Source: Oscillospiraceae bacterium (GTDB lineage: Bacteria > Bacillota > Clostridia > Oscillospirales > QAMX01). Taken from it: a DNA stretch of 64,000 nucleotides. Below, in pieces: positions 1 through 12,426 of this stretch (position 1 is the stretch's first letter; each line of letters starts with the position of its first letter). The stretch lies in contig SVLQ01000004.1 of the NCBI GenBank assembly GCA_015067825.1, forward strand, positions 118,202-182,201, in the 5' to 3' direction. A program made the position numbers and the translations under genes. The notes below the pieces were generated by a model. The model ran no database searches. It was given only the letters and a program-made list of their open reading frames with translations, and was not told where the DNA came from.

Positions 1-2826
1 TACCTCTGCGTCAATATCCCGCGCAGAGAAGGTCAGGTCCTCGTCAACGGCGAACACTATCAGGGTCACGACAACAACCGTACCCGCATCCCGATCCGTC
101 CCGAATGGGCCGGTCAGACGCTTGCGCTCGAAGTGCTGAGCTATGGCCACGAGCAGGGCTTTATCCGCGAGATCGGTGTCGAACGCGTGGATATGGTCCT
201 CGAAAACTACCGCTATTCCTTTATGCTGGCGACGGATGCCTGCAAAATGGAAAACGACCAGAACCACATCGAAAACACCCACATCCGCGTGCGCATCAAC
301 CGTGCGGTCGAGCTCTCCATCCGCGACCTCGACGTCGACGCCGAAGGTGAAGAACTGCACGCATCCGTGAAGACCGCTGCGGCGATTCTGAAGGAAGAAC
401 TCTCGAAAATCGACGACGGCGACGTGCGCGGCTGGGTCGATTTCATCGGCCACACCCACATCGACGTGGCGTGGCTGTGGCAGCTCAAGGACACCGTCCG
501 CAAATGCGGCCACACCTTCCCCAATATGCTCCGTCTGATGGACGAATACCCCGACTTTACGTTCAGCTGCAGCCAGCTTCAGCTGATGGACTACACGAAG
601 AAATACTATCCCGAAGTCTTTGAACAGATCAAAGACCGCGTGAAGGAAGGCCGTTGGGAGATCGTCGGCCCGATGTGGGTCGAATCCGACTGCAACGTCG
701 TCAGCGGCGAATCGCTCGTCCGCCAGAACCTCTACGGCGTCCGCTTCTCCGAGGAAGAATTCGGCACGCGCAGCCGTGTTGCGTGGCTGCCCGATACCTT
801 CGGCTTCCAGGCCAATATGCCGCAGATCTTGAAGAAGAGCGGCACCGACTTCTTCTACACCTATAAGCTCCACTGGCAGCGTCAGACCCGTTTCCCCTAC
901 GGTATGTTCCGTTGGCAGGGTCTGGACGGCAGCGAAGTCGTCTGCTCGTTTGCCAATAACTTTGGCTGCTACAACGGCGATCCGACCCCGCGTGAAGTGC
1001 GCGGTGCGAAGGAACGCAACCTCCAGAGCGGCAAATTCGACGACGTCATCTTCCCCTACGGTCACGGTGACGGCGGCGGCGGCCCGACCAGAGAAATGAT
1101 TGAATACGCCACGCGTATGGCCGATTTCCCGGGTCTGCCGAAGACGCGCATGGAACGCGCCGACTCCTACTTTGCCCGCCTGAATGAAAAGAAAGACGAA
1201 ATGCCCGTTTGGTTCGGCGAGCTCTATATCGAAACCCACCGCGGCACGATGACCACCGAAGGCAAAAACAAACGCGCCAACCGCATGGCCGAGATCATGT
1301 ACCAGAACGCCGAAAAGCTCGGTGTCTGGGCCGAACTGCTGGGCGAGAAAGCCAACTGGGATCTCCTGCACGAAGGTTGGAAAGAAATCCTTCTCCTCCA
1401 GTTCCACGATATTCTGCCGGGCAGCTCGATCCACCCGGTCTACGCCGAAGACTGCGAAGAAGGCTACGCCAAGATCTTTGCGCTCGTCAAGGAATTCACC
1501 GAAGATATCCACGCCAAGATCGGCTCCGGCGTTTACGCCGCCTGCAACTTCCTCGCATGGACGCGTGACGCCGTCTGCGAATTCACCTGTGCTGCCGATG
1601 CGGTCGGTGCGGGTAAAACGCTCGTCGACTGTGATGGCAACGCCGTTCCGTGCAGCATTGCCGACAACGGCGACGGCACAGTCAAGGTCGTCTTTGCGGC
1701 CAAGGCGCTGCCGCCGATGGGCATGAAGGCCTACCGCTTTGCCGAAGCGAACGCCGTCAGCGGCGAATGCGCGGTCGTCACCGAAGCCGACGGCGCGATC
1801 ACGCTGGAAACCCAGCAGAGCATCGTCACCATCGATGCGCTCGGCCGCGTGAGCCGCCTCTACGACAAAAACGGCGCCCGTGAAGCCATCACCGCCCCCG
1901 CCAACGATATCCGCCTCTTCCGCGACGGCCCGCAGGGCGAAGACGCGTGGAATATTTACGAGATCTACAAAGAACGTCCGGTCGACTGCGACTGGAACGT
2001 CACGCTCAAGCTGACCGAAAACAGTCCGCTGCGTGCGGTCGTCCACGTCGATAAGGTCATCGACAAGTGCACGATCTCGCAGGATATCATCGTCTACAAG
2101 GATTCGCCGGTCGTCGATTTCAAGACCCACATCGACTGGGCGGTGCGCCATCAGGTCATGCGCGTCTACTTCCCGACCAACGTCAAGAGCCAGATGGCCG
2201 CGTTCGAATCGGGCTTCGGCACGCTCCTGCGCCCGACGATCGCCAACACGCCGTTTGATCAGGCGAAGTTCGAGGTCTGCGCCCACAAGTTTGCCGACCT
2301 TTCCGAAGGCGACTACGGCGTTTCGGTCCTCAACGACTGCAAGTATGCCCACGACTGCGTGCAGAACACCATTGGCATCACGCTGCTGCGCGGTACGAGC
2401 AGCCCGGACGAACTCGCCGACCTCGGTGAGCACGAGATCAACTACGCCATCTACCCGCATACCGGCGACTGGCGCATTGCGCAGACCGCCCGCAAGGGTC
2501 ACGAATTCAACAACACTGTCAAGGTCGTCCCGATGAACGCGGCGCTCGCCCGCGATATCTGCGGCAAGGGCCTCGTTTCCGCCGACAACGAAAACATCAT
2601 CGTCGATACCTTCAAGCGCGCCGAAGACGGCGACGGCTACATCGTCCGTCTCTACGAAGCCAACGGCAACCGCGGCAACGTCACGCTGTCGTTTGCGTAT
2701 GCGCTGACCGATGCGGCCGAAGTCGACCTCATCGAAGAGAACCCGACCGAAGCCGACTGGAGCGGCAAAACGATCACCTGCGGCTTCACCCCGTACGAAA
2801 TCAAAACGTTCCGGGTCAAATTTTAA
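1..2826 (+). CDS. Alpha-mannosidase, GH38 family (5' end outside window)
   Basis: The frame is open from the first base, so the start lies upstream and at least 941 residues are present. A GH38 catalytic domain is visible: the metal-binding motif GHTHIDVAWLW lies near codon 151, and WLPDTFGF holds the expected nucleophile Asp at codon 265 (bases 793-795). A long C-terminal beta-sandwich region follows, as in family enzymes of about 1000 residues. Family members hydrolyse terminal alpha-mannosides using a divalent metal. No signal peptide can be judged because the N-terminus is missing. It is followed after 35 bases by an isomerase gene with a strong GGAGG site, so it is probably the first visible gene of a sugar operon that ends at the terminator near 7.6 kb. 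Substrate specificity cannot be read from the sequence. Confidence 0.93.
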   Translation, partial: YLCVNIPRREGQVLVNGEHYQGHDNNRTRIPIRPEWAGQTLALEVLSYGHEQGFIREIGVERVDMVLENYRYSFMLATDACKMENDQNHIENTHIRVRINRAVELSIRDLDVDAEGEELHASVKTAAAILKEELSKIDDGDVRGWVDFIGHTHIDVAWLWQLKDTVRKCGHTFPNMLRLMDEYPDFTFSCSQLQLMDYTKKYYPEVFEQIKDRVKEGRWEIVGPMWVESDCNVVSGESLVRQNLYGVRFSEEEFGTRSRVAWLPDTFGFQANMPQILKKSGTDFFYTYKLHWQRQTRFPYGMFRWQGLDGSEVVCSFANNFGCYNGDPTPREVRGAKERNLQSGKFDDVIFPYGHGDGGGGPTREMIEYATRMADFPGLPKTRMERADSYFARLNEKKDEMPVWFGELYIETHRGTMTTEGKNKRANRMAEIMYQNAEKLGVWAELLGEKANWDLLHEGWKEILLLQFHDILPGSSIHPVYAEDCEEGYAKIFALVKEFTEDIHAKIGSGVYAACNFLAWTRDAVCEFTCAADAVGAGKTLVDCDGNAVPCSIADNGDGTVKVVFAAKALPPMGMKAYRFAEANAVSGECAVVTEADGAITLETQQSIVTIDALGRVSRLYDKNGAREAITAPANDIRLFRDGPQGEDAWNIYEIYKERPVDCDWNVTLKLTENSPLRAVVHVDKVIDKCTISQDIIVYKDSPVVDFKTHIDWAVRHQVMRVYFPTNVKSQMAAFESGFGTLLRPTIANTPFDQAKFEVCAHKFADLSEGDYGVSVLNDCKYAHDCVQNTIGITLLRGTSSPDELADLGEHEINYAIYPHTGDWRIAQTARKGHEFNNTVKVVPMNAALARDICGKGLVSADNENIIVDTFKRAEDGDGYIVRLYEANGNRGNVTLSFAYALTDAAEVDLIEENPTEADWSGKTITCGFTPYEIKTFRVKF

Positions 2827-2861
2827 GATCCGCTCAATAATAACAGGAGGAATATAAAGAA

Positions 2862-3689
2862 ATGGCAGACAATGTGAAAGTTGGTATTCAGCTCTATACC
2901 CTGAGAGAATTTGCGGAAAAAGATTACGTCGGCATGCTGGAAGGCGTTAAGCGCCTCGGCTACGACGCCGTTGAATTTGCCGGTTACGGCGGTCTGGCGG
3001 CCGGCGAACTGAAGCGCATCTGCGCCGAACTCGGCCTCGATCCGGTTTCGACCCACTTCGGCCTCGAAAACTTCGACAACTCCATCGAAGATTCCGTCAA
3101 CTTCCACAAGGAACTCGGCGTCAAATACGTCGGTATCCCGTGGATGGCTGCCGATCGCGGCCCGGGCGGCGAAAACTACGCCACGACCAAACCGCTGATC
3201 GAAAAGGCTGCCGCCGCTCTGAAGGAAGCCGGTATCCAGATGCTCTACCACAACCACGATTTTGAATTCACCGCCCTCGAAGACGGCACCCTCGCGATCG
3301 ACCGCCTCTACGCCGATATCCCGACTCTGCTGCCGGAATTCGACACCTGCTGGGTCAAGTACGCGGGCTACGATCCGATCAAGTACATCAACGACTACGC
3401 CGGAAAGACCCCGGTCATCCACCTCAAGGATTTCGTCGGCAAAAAGACCGATAAGCCCGACTACGCGCTGATCGACAAAGACGGCAAGGCTTCGCAGGTC
3501 GAAGAAAAAGAAGTCAAGACCTTTGCGTTCCGTCCGGTCGGCCAGGGCATCCAGGATATCCCTGGCATCGTCCGTGCCGGTATCGCTTCCGGCTGCGGCA
3601 TCTTCATCGTGGAACAGGACGACTGCTACGGCGACGCGTGGGGCGCGGCAGAACAGAGCCTCAAGTATCTGCGCTCGATCGGTCTGTAA
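2862..3689 (+). CDS. Sugar phosphate isomerase/epimerase, TIM barrel
   Basis: This is a 275-residue protein of the xylose-isomerase-like TIM-barrel superfamily. It opens with VGIQLYTLREFAEKDY and carries the metal-site motifs YHNHDFEF (mid-protein), VIHLKDF and the late VEQDDCYG. Such proteins isomerise or epimerise sugars or inositol derivatives in the cytoplasm; the exact substrate is unknown. The ATG follows GGAGG with a 12-base spacer. It lies between the GH38 gene and a second isomerase, which suggests it processes sugars released by the neighbouring glycosidases. It closely resembles the gene at 15801-16568 in motif layout (YTxREF, YHNHxxEF, HxKDF, VEQDD), so the two are likely paralogues. 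Confidence 0.9.
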   Translation: MADNVKVGIQLYTLREFAEKDYVGMLEGVKRLGYDAVEFAGYGGLAAGELKRICAELGLDPVSTHFGLENFDNSIEDSVNFHKELGVKYVGIPWMAADRGPGGENYATTKPLIEKAAAALKEAGIQMLYHNHDFEFTALEDGTLAIDRLYADIPTLLPEFDTCWVKYAGYDPIKYINDYAGKTPVIHLKDFVGKKTDKPDYALIDKDGKASQVEEKEVKTFAFRPVGQGIQDIPGIVRAGIASGCGIFIVEQDDCYGDAWGAAEQSLKYLRSIGL

Positions 3690-3704
3690 GGAAGGAGGCT
3701 GCCT

Positions 3705-4484
3705 GTGAGCAATTTCAAGGTGGGTATTATGCTGGACTCGCTGCGTCTCGGATTCGAGCGCGGTATCGACAAAGCCGCCGAGATCGGCGCCGACGGCTTC
3801 CAGATGTACTACTGCCGTAAAGAGCCGACGCCCAAGGATGAAATTGCGTTCCAGCGCTCCTACATCGAAAAAAACGGTCTGTATGTCGCCGCGATCTGCG
3901 GCGACATCGGCCCGTATTCCGATGAATCACAGCACGCTTCGCGTTTTGAGATCATGGAAAACGTCTTTAACTATACTCATGAACTCGGCGCCAACGTCGT
4001 CACCGGCCATATCGGCTGGATCCCCGCAGACAAGGATCATCCGCAGTACCGTGCGATCCACAAGGGCATGCTGACGATCGGCAAGCTCGCGCGCGAACGC
4101 GGCATCACCTTTGCCATTGAAACCGGCCCGGAAACCGCAGCGGTTCTGCGCACCTTCCTCGACGATCTCGAGGGTGGCGTCGGTGTCAACTTCGACCCCG
4201 CTAACCTTGTCATGGGCGCGCATTCCGCCAACGGTGCGGACAGCGTAGAGGCCCTGGCACCCTATATCGTCCATACCCACGCCAAAGACGGCGTGCGCAT
4301 CGACGGGCAGGCGAGGGAAGTCGCGCTCGGCACAGGTTCGGTCGATTTCCCGCTATGGATGTCGGAACTGAAAAAACACGGCTATCGCGGGTTCTTAACG
4401 ATCGAACGCGAAGTCGGCGACGATCCGGTCGGCGACTGCACCGAAGCGATCCGCTATCTGCGCGCGGTCGATGCGACCGTCTGA
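3705..4484 (+). CDS. Sugar phosphate isomerase/epimerase, TIM barrel
   Basis: This 259-residue protein belongs to the xylose-isomerase-like TIM-barrel superfamily but to a different branch from its upstream neighbour. Visible elements are VGIMLDSLRLGFERGI at the start, FAIETGPETA, NFDPANLVMG and a late FLTIEREVGDDP, which supply the Glu/Asp/His metal ligands expected of the fold. NFDPAN with VHTHAKD resembles hydroxypyruvate-isomerase or myo-inosose-type members, but no assignment is safe. GTG at 3705 is chosen as start because GGAGG lies 6 bases upstream and the conserved N-terminal strand begins there. It is 15 bases after the preceding stop, consistent with one operon. Confidence 0.88.
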   Translation: MSNFKVGIMLDSLRLGFERGIDKAAEIGADGFQMYYCRKEPTPKDEIAFQRSYIEKNGLYVAAICGDIGPYSDESQHASRFEIMENVFNYTHELGANVVTGHIGWIPADKDHPQYRAIHKGMLTIGKLARERGITFAIETGPETAAVLRTFLDDLEGGVGVNFDPANLVMGAHSANGADSVEALAPYIVHTHAKDGVRIDGQAREVALGTGSVDFPLWMSELKKHGYRGFLTIEREVGDDPVGDCTEAIRYLRAVDATV

Positions 4485-4490
4485 TTCTGA

Positions 4491-7577
<3,087 letters not shown>

Positions 7578-7600
7578 GCACCTGTTCTTCGTAATACCTG

Positions 7601-7637
7601 GCGGCCCCGCAAATATGTTGCGGGGCCGCTTCTTTTT
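7601..7637 (+). terminator. Intrinsic terminator after beta-galactosidase
   Basis: A perfect 12-bp stem GCGGCCCCGCAA / TTGCGGGGCCGC with a 5-base loop is followed by TTCTTTTT. It closes the glycosidase operon just before the trpB promoter. Confidence 0.93.
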
Positions 7638-7659
7638 GCGAAAAAACACGGTTTGCCCC

Positions 7660-7688
7660 TTGACAGCGGGCGAAAACCGTGCTATAAT
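7660..7688 (+). promoter_or_regulatory. Sigma-A promoter for the trpB T-box transcript
   Basis: A perfect TTGACA (7660-7665), 17-bp spacer and TATAAT (7683-7688) place the start of transcription just before the T-box leader. Confidence 0.93.
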
Positions 7689-7695
7689 ACTTTCA

Positions 7696-7979
7696 AATTT
7701 AATCCAAACCGTTGAAGCGGAGATAACGGCAGCGATGCCTCCACAGAGAGCCCGCGGCGCTGAAAGTCGGGCGAGAAACACGTTGTCAAATGGACCGCGG
7801 AGGGTGCAGTCAAATGCGAGCGATCGCAGAGTATTCTGCAACGCGAGGCCTGCGTTAGTGGCCGGGGATATGTCGGTATCCTGAAAAGTGCGCGAGACGT
7901 TCTCGCGAATGCAAGGTGGCACCGCGGATAATATGTGTTATTCGTCCTTGGCAGATCTGGTCTGTCGGGGGCTTTTTTA
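7696..7979 (+). promoter_or_regulatory. T-box leader, tryptophan specifier, controlling trpB
   Basis: The T-box core AAGGTGGCACCGCG is at 7913-7926. AAGG can pair with CCTT at 7946-7949 in the antiterminator. The competing terminator pairs CCTTGGCAGA (7946-7955) with TCTGTCGGGG (7961-7970) and runs into CTTTTTTAT. In stem I, GCGGAGATA (about 7716) faces TCAAATGGACCGC, which puts the codon UGG at 7791-7793 in the specifier position followed by the usual purine A. Uncharged tRNA-Trp would therefore stabilise the antiterminator and switch on the downstream trpB. The element lies between a perfect promoter and trpB, which agrees with the Trp assignment. Confidence 0.93.
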
Positions 7980-8096
7980 TTACCCGACAGCGAGCGGGAG
8001 GAAAAGCCGATGCTGATGACCAAACGATGGCGAGCCTACAAGAGTTTGAACCTTTGACTGAAATCTACTTGATATATTATTTTGGAGGAAACAACT

Positions 8097-9317
8097 ATGA
8101 AGCTCAATGGCGTTGATTTTGATACGTATTTTAATAACTACCCGGACAAAGACGGCTACTTCGGCAAGTACGGCGGCGTCTATATCGATGATAAGCTTAA
8201 GGCGGCCATGGCCGAGATCACCGATGCCTACTATTCGATTTGCCAGTCGCGCAAGTTCATCGCCGAACTGCGCCGTATCCGCAAGGAATTCCAGGGCCGT
8301 CCGACGCCGGTTTCCCACCTCGAACGCCTGTCCGATGCGCTCGGCGGCAGAGTCCAGCTTTACGCCAAACGCGAAGACCTGAACCACTCCGGCGCGCATA
8401 AGCTCAACCACTGCATGGGTGAGGCGCTGCTTGCAAAATACATGGGCAAGAAAAAGGTCATCGCCGAGACCGGTGCCGGCCAGCACGGTGTGGCGCTCGC
8501 TACGGCGGCTGCGTACTTCGGCCTCGAATGCGACATCTACATGGGCTCGGTCGATATCAAAAAACAGGCGCCCAACGTTGCCCGCATGAAGATCCTCGGC
8601 GCGAACGTCGTCGAAGTCACCCATGGTCTGCAGACGCTGAAGGAAGCGGTCGACGCTGCGTTCGATGCCTATAGCAAGGAATATCAGGATTCGATCTACT
8701 GCATCGGTTCCGTCCTCGGCCCGCATCCGTTCCCGATGATGGTGCGCGACTTCCAGAGTGTCGTCGGCATCGAAGCGCGTGAACAGTTCATCGATATGAC
8801 CGGCCATCTGCCGACGGCGATCGTCGCCTGCGTCGGCGGCGGTTCCAATGCGGCCGGCCTCTTTGCCGGATTCTTAAATGACCCGGTCGACATCTACGGC
8901 ATCGAGCCGCTCGGCCGCGGTCCCAAGCTCGGTGACCATGCTGCCAGCCTGAAATACGGCACCGAAGGCGTCATGCACGGCTTCAACAGCATCATGCTCA
9001 AGGATGAAAACGGCGATCCCGCCCCGGTCTATTCGGTCGCCAGCGGCCTCGACTATCCGTCCTCCGGTCCCGAACACGCCTTCCTGCAGGAGATCGGTCG
9101 CGTCAAGTACGACGTAATCGACGACGAAGAGACGATCGACGCCTTCTATAAGCTTGCGCGCATGGAAGGTATCATCCCCGCGATCGAAAGCTCGCACGCT
9201 GTCGCCTACGGCATGAAGCTCGCCAAGAGAATGGAACACGGCTCCGTGCTCATCAACCTCTCCGGCCGCGGCGACAAGGATATGGACTACGTTATCGAAC
9301 ACTACGGTATCCGCTAA
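8097..9317 (+). CDS. trpB: Tryptophan synthase beta subunit (TrpB1 type)
   Basis: This 406-residue PLP enzyme condenses indole with serine to make tryptophan. The PLP lysine is K102 in [22 protein letters not shown] and the phosphate-binding CVGGGSNA are also present, as is [12 protein letters not shown] near the C-terminus. These mark the classical TrpB1 branch that pairs with TrpA. ATG at 8097 follows TTGGAGGAA; an in-frame TTG at 8082 would place the ribosome site inside the gene and is rejected. No trpA or other trp gene is adjacent, and a terminator follows directly, so this is a stand-alone, T-box-controlled copy. It may serve as indole salvage, or TrpA may be encoded elsewhere. Confidence 0.96.
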   Translation: MKLNGVDFDTYFNNYPDKDGYFGKYGGVYIDDKLKAAMAEITDAYYSICQSRKFIAELRRIRKEFQGRPTPVSHLERLSDALGGRVQLYAKREDLNHSGAHKLNHCMGEALLAKYMGKKKVIAETGAGQHGVALATAAAYFGLECDIYMGSVDIKKQAPNVARMKILGANVVEVTHGLQTLKEAVDAAFDAYSKEYQDSIYCIGSVLGPHPFPMMVRDFQSVVGIEAREQFIDMTGHLPTAIVACVGGGSNAAGLFAGFLNDPVDIYGIEPLGRGPKLGDHAASLKYGTEGVMHGFNSIMLKDENGDPAPVYSVASGLDYPSSGPEHAFLQEIGRVKYDVIDDEETIDAFYKLARMEGIIPAIESSHAVAYGMKLAKRMEHGSVLINLSGRGDKDMDYVIEHYGIR

Positions 9318-9330
9318 AAACATTTAAAAA

Positions 9331-9361
9331 AACGGTAAGCTGAAAAGCTTACCGTTTTTTT
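9331..9361. terminator. Bidirectional terminator between trpB and the WG-repeat gene
   Basis: AACGGTAAGCT / AGCTTACCGTT with a GAAA loop has T-runs on the plus strand and A-runs upstream, so it can serve both convergent genes. Confidence 0.9.
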
Positions 9362-9372
9362 GAGGATAACAT

Positions 9373-11127
9373 TTATTTGGCTTGACTATAAATACGCAAC
9401 ATGGTCACAATCGCCTGTTCGACGGTGTAGGGGCTGAGCGGATCGAATTTGTTGTTGCCGATGCCGCCCATGATGCCGGTCGCCGAGACGAAATCGACGT
9501 ATTCCTTTGCCCAAACGCGAATGTCGCCGCTGTCGGCAAAGTCGATCGGTGTGCCTTCCGCTTCGATCCCGGCGAGACTTGCCGTGATCGCCAGAATCTT
9601 CGCAGCTTCGGCGCGCGAGATCGTGGTAGTCGGCTGGCAGGTGCCATCGGTAAAGCCGTTGATGATACCGAGTGCGGTGGCTGCGATCATGTAACGATCG
9701 GACGAATCAGAGAAGGGGTAGGCGGCGATCGCGGCGTCAAGCGTTTCTCCGGTCTTTTTCTCGACCAACTCCTCAATGCTACAGCCTTCTAATGTCGACA
9801 GCATCGTGATCGCAAGCTGCACAACGTCCGCGCGGGTGGCGGCGTTGCGGTAGTTCCAGCAGAGTTCGTTGGGCACCAAACCTGTACCGTAGGCTTCGTC
9901 CACGCTGGCATCCGCCCATGTGCTTGGTGTATCGCCCAATGCATCGGTCGGCACGCCTGTCAGTTCGACGTACCCATACAATCCGTCAACGACTACGCGC
10001 CCCAAGCCTTCGGAAACGGCATATGCGGCTTCATACGCCGTTTCGCCGCATCGTTTGCCGCTCCTATCGATGTAATAGAAGCTGTCGAGATCGGTTGCCA
10101 CCACAGCAACACCTTCGGAGAATGCACCGGCACTCAGGTATGCTGCTTCGATTGCGACCTCGCCTTTGGCGTTCAGATATCCCCACGCATTACCTGTGGA
10201 ATAGGAGACAAGCCCTTCGCTGAAGCGTCCGGCCTGTGTTGCGGTGAGCTTTGTCAAGTTGCCTTTGGTATCTGCGAGGTGGTAGACACCATCGATCAAA
10301 ACGGTGGCGTAGCCGTCGGTAAAGACGGCGTAGGTGCCGTTGCGGCCGCTGTACCAAAGATTTTCGATGGTTGCCGGGATGACCTCTTGGCCGCCGACCG
10401 TGTCGACGCCCCAAAGGCCGGTCAGGCGGGAGTGGTAGGTCACAAGTCCGTTGTCAACGGCCAAAATCATGCCCCAGTGGTTTTGCCAAAGCACCTTGCC
10501 GGAAAAGTCAACGAGCATGTCCGGGATTGCCTCGGCACCCAAAATTCCGACCAGGCGTTCCAGTTCTGCCGGGCGGGTGAAACTGCCTTCGGCCGAAGCA
10601 GAAACGATCGCATACCCATCTTTGTAGGCCGTGCCGCTGGAAAACGCGGTAAGCGGAAGATTAGCATCACCGCGCACCGAACCGAGCCGGTAGCTGCTGC
10701 TGTTCCCCGGGGCGATCACGTAGGTGCCATTGGAAATACCGGAAACAAAGGGCTGTGAATCAAAATAGTAGGCGTTGTTTTCGCCGAGCTCATGGCGGAT
10801 TTCGCCGGTCTTGTCGATCAGATACCATGTTTGCACATCCGGTGTCTGGGTGGCAGTTCCGGAGACCACGGTGGCGACGGCGGCCAGACCTTCGCTGAAG
10901 TCGTGGGCGATATCCCATTTCGCCTCGATGGCGAGCTCGCCATCGGCGTCGATGTATCCCCACTTTTCGCCGTCAAAGACCCTCGCCAGTCCTTCGTGGA
11001 AATCGCCGGCATCGGTCCAGACAGCCTCGATGGCAAGCTCGGTCGTCAGGTCGGCAGCCAGTGCGGCGGCGGAGACGGAAAACAACATGCAAAGGCTCAA
11101 AAACAGAGCGGTCAAACGTTTTTTCAT
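9373..11127 (-). CDS. Secreted WG-repeat protein with C-terminal SLH domains
   Basis: This 584-residue protein has a typical signal peptide (MKKRLTALFLSLCMLFSVSAAALA). Several WG (KWG) beta-repeats follow, of the form FxEGLAxVxxxxxWGYIDxxGExxI. The C-terminal ~190 residues contain three SLH-like segments, the last two recognisable by GIINGFTDGTCQPTTTISRAE and GIMGGIGNNKFDPLSPYTVE. SLH domains anchor proteins to cell-wall polymers, so this is likely a surface protein; the ligand of the WG repeats is unknown. ATG at 11127 has GGAG 8 bases upstream; a TTG two codons earlier is less likely. It lies 30 bases downstream of the PAS-protein gene and may be co-transcribed with it. Confidence 0.87.
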   Translation of the reverse strand: MKKRLTALFLSLCMLFSVSAAALAADLTTELAIEAVWTDAGDFHEGLARVFDGEKWGYIDADGELAIEAKWDIAHDFSEGLAAVATVVSGTATQTPDVQTWYLIDKTGEIRHELGENNAYYFDSQPFVSGISNGTYVIAPGNSSSYRLGSVRGDANLPLTAFSSGTAYKDGYAIVSASAEGSFTRPAELERLVGILGAEAIPDMLVDFSGKVLWQNHWGMILAVDNGLVTYHSRLTGLWGVDTVGGQEVIPATIENLWYSGRNGTYAVFTDGYATVLIDGVYHLADTKGNLTKLTATQAGRFSEGLVSYSTGNAWGYLNAKGEVAIEAAYLSAGAFSEGVAVVATDLDSFYYIDRSGKRCGETAYEAAYAVSEGLGRVVVDGLYGYVELTGVPTDALGDTPSTWADASVDEAYGTGLVPNELCWNYRNAATRADVVQLAITMLSTLEGCSIEELVEKKTGETLDAAIAAYPFSDSSDRYMIAATALGIINGFTDGTCQPTTTISRAEAAKILAITASLAGIEAEGTPIDFADSGDIRVWAKEYVDFVSATGIMGGIGNNKFDPLSPYTVEQAIVTMLRIYSQAK

Positions 11128-11157
11128 GGGCAAAACTCCATTTCTGCCAAAACGGCA

Positions 11158-12249
11158 TTATCGGTCGACTTGGAAATTCGGGTGATGGATGGTGTCGGAA
11201 AATTCAGTTTCGGGATACACTTGGCAATCTGCCGGACTGTACGGTGCGGATAGTGCTGCCGGCGAACGCTGGAAGTAGATGCGGAGCTCGTGGCGGTCAC
11301 GGCGGGATTCCGCAGAAAAAATCCCGTGATAAAGCTTGACGAACGCCCAAATGAACTTCACATTCGAGGCGTAGGAGGGCGGGAACGCCGCGGGATTTGC
11401 GAGCAGATAATCGGAAAGCGTTTGCTGATCCACCGGGAAGGGGCGCGCGGCTGCGTAATGAAAGCGAAGGTAGATCTGTTCACCGATTTCACCTTCGCCG
11501 AGCGTCAGTTCGACGAAATGCTTGGGCGCTTCTTCCTTGCAGTGGAAGATCAGCGTGTCGATTACCGTGTAGATGAAGCGGACAAAAAACTGCAAACTGG
11601 CGAAAATCACACCGCTGCGATTTTGATTGAGCGGTGTATAGTGCAGGATCACGCCGATGGGATCGAGCTTGTCGCCGATGCTTTCCTTGACGTAGGCGAG
11701 CAGCGAGGGGAATGCAATGCCGACGATGGGGAAAACCGCCTCGTAGGTGGGATCTGTGATCGAGCGAAGAAAGCCGTTGTTGACGTATTTCTCCAGCTGG
11801 TCGGCGTATTTTCGCAGCTCAAACGAGAGTTCCTCCGGCGTCATTTTTTGATGCAGCTCGGAGAAAAACGCCAGCCGTGCTGCGATCACGCGCAGCCAAG
11901 TCAGGTCATCTTCGTCCATCGGATACGGGACGTGGGATGGCGGTGCGATGTCTTCGCGGAGAACTGCCATCGAAACGGTCGGCTGCAGGTGCCGGAGTGT
12001 CAATGTGAGCCAACGCTCTCCCACTTGCAGGTGATAGATCAAAGCGGATTCGGCATCAGGGTGCAGCAGATCGACATCGGCGCTGCCGAGGATTGTAAAC
12101 AGCGTGCGGCCGGTGGGATCGACGCCCAAAAGCGCAACGGCACGCTTGTTGACTGCTACGGCTCGGCCATCGCGGAAGAGGATGACACCGTCGTTGAGCT
12201 GATCCAACATCTCCGCAACCGGAAGCTGCCGGAAAAAATCCCCCTCCAT
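11158..12249 (-). CDS. PAS-domain protein with degenerate histidine-kinase-like C-terminus
   Basis: This 363-residue protein begins with a PAS-like module (residues ~10-100: LNDGVILFRDGRAVAVNKRAVALLGVD). The rest resembles the DHp/ATPase region of a sensor kinase in helix layout (VIAARLAFFSELHQKMTPEE, then FASLQFFVRFIYTVIDTLIF). No phospho-acceptor H-box or glycine-rich ATP lid can be found. It is therefore probably a signalling adaptor or a decayed kinase, with no signal peptide. The ATG follows GGAGGG by 9 bases. No response regulator is adjacent. Its only close partner is the downstream surface protein. Function is not established. Confidence 0.65.
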   Translation of the reverse strand: MEGDFFRQLPVAEMLDQLNDGVILFRDGRAVAVNKRAVALLGVDPTGRTLFTILGSADVDLLHPDAESALIYHLQVGERWLTLTLRHLQPTVSMAVLREDIAPPSHVPYPMDEDDLTWLRVIAARLAFFSELHQKMTPEELSFELRKYADQLEKYVNNGFLRSITDPTYEAVFPIVGIAFPSLLAYVKESIGDKLDPIGVILHYTPLNQNRSGVIFASLQFFVRFIYTVIDTLIFHCKEEAPKHFVELTLGEGEIGEQIYLRFHYAAARPFPVDQQTLSDYLLANPAAFPPSYASNVKFIWAFVKLYHGIFSAESRRDRHELRIYFQRSPAALSAPYSPADCQVYPETEFSDTIHHPNFQVDR

Positions 12250-12293
12250 GCGCCATATCCCTCCTTTTGCAGGGTGTTTTTCAGAGTACTATT

Positions 12294-12302
12294 AGTATAC
12301 CA
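12294..12302 (-). promoter_or_regulatory. Extended -10 promoter for the PAS-protein gene
   Basis: On the minus strand TGGTATACT forms an extended -10 element about 45 bases before the ATG; no good -35 is visible. Confidence 0.55.
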
Positions 12303-12369
12303 TAATTCGACAAAAAAAGCCATATTGCAGCGGAAAATAAATGTGGATTTGAAAAAATACCGTTGGAGC

Positions 12370-12414
12370 AAAAATGAGCCGCTCCCGCAGCAGAAACTGC
12401 TACGGGAACGGCTC
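12370..12414 (-). terminator. Intrinsic terminator after rpe
   Basis: On the minus strand an imperfect stem of about 18 bp (outer arms GAGCCG / CGGCTC) is followed by ATTTTT. It ends the aldolase-rpe transcript. Confidence 0.85.
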
Positions 12415-12426
12415 GTTTGTGTTTCG

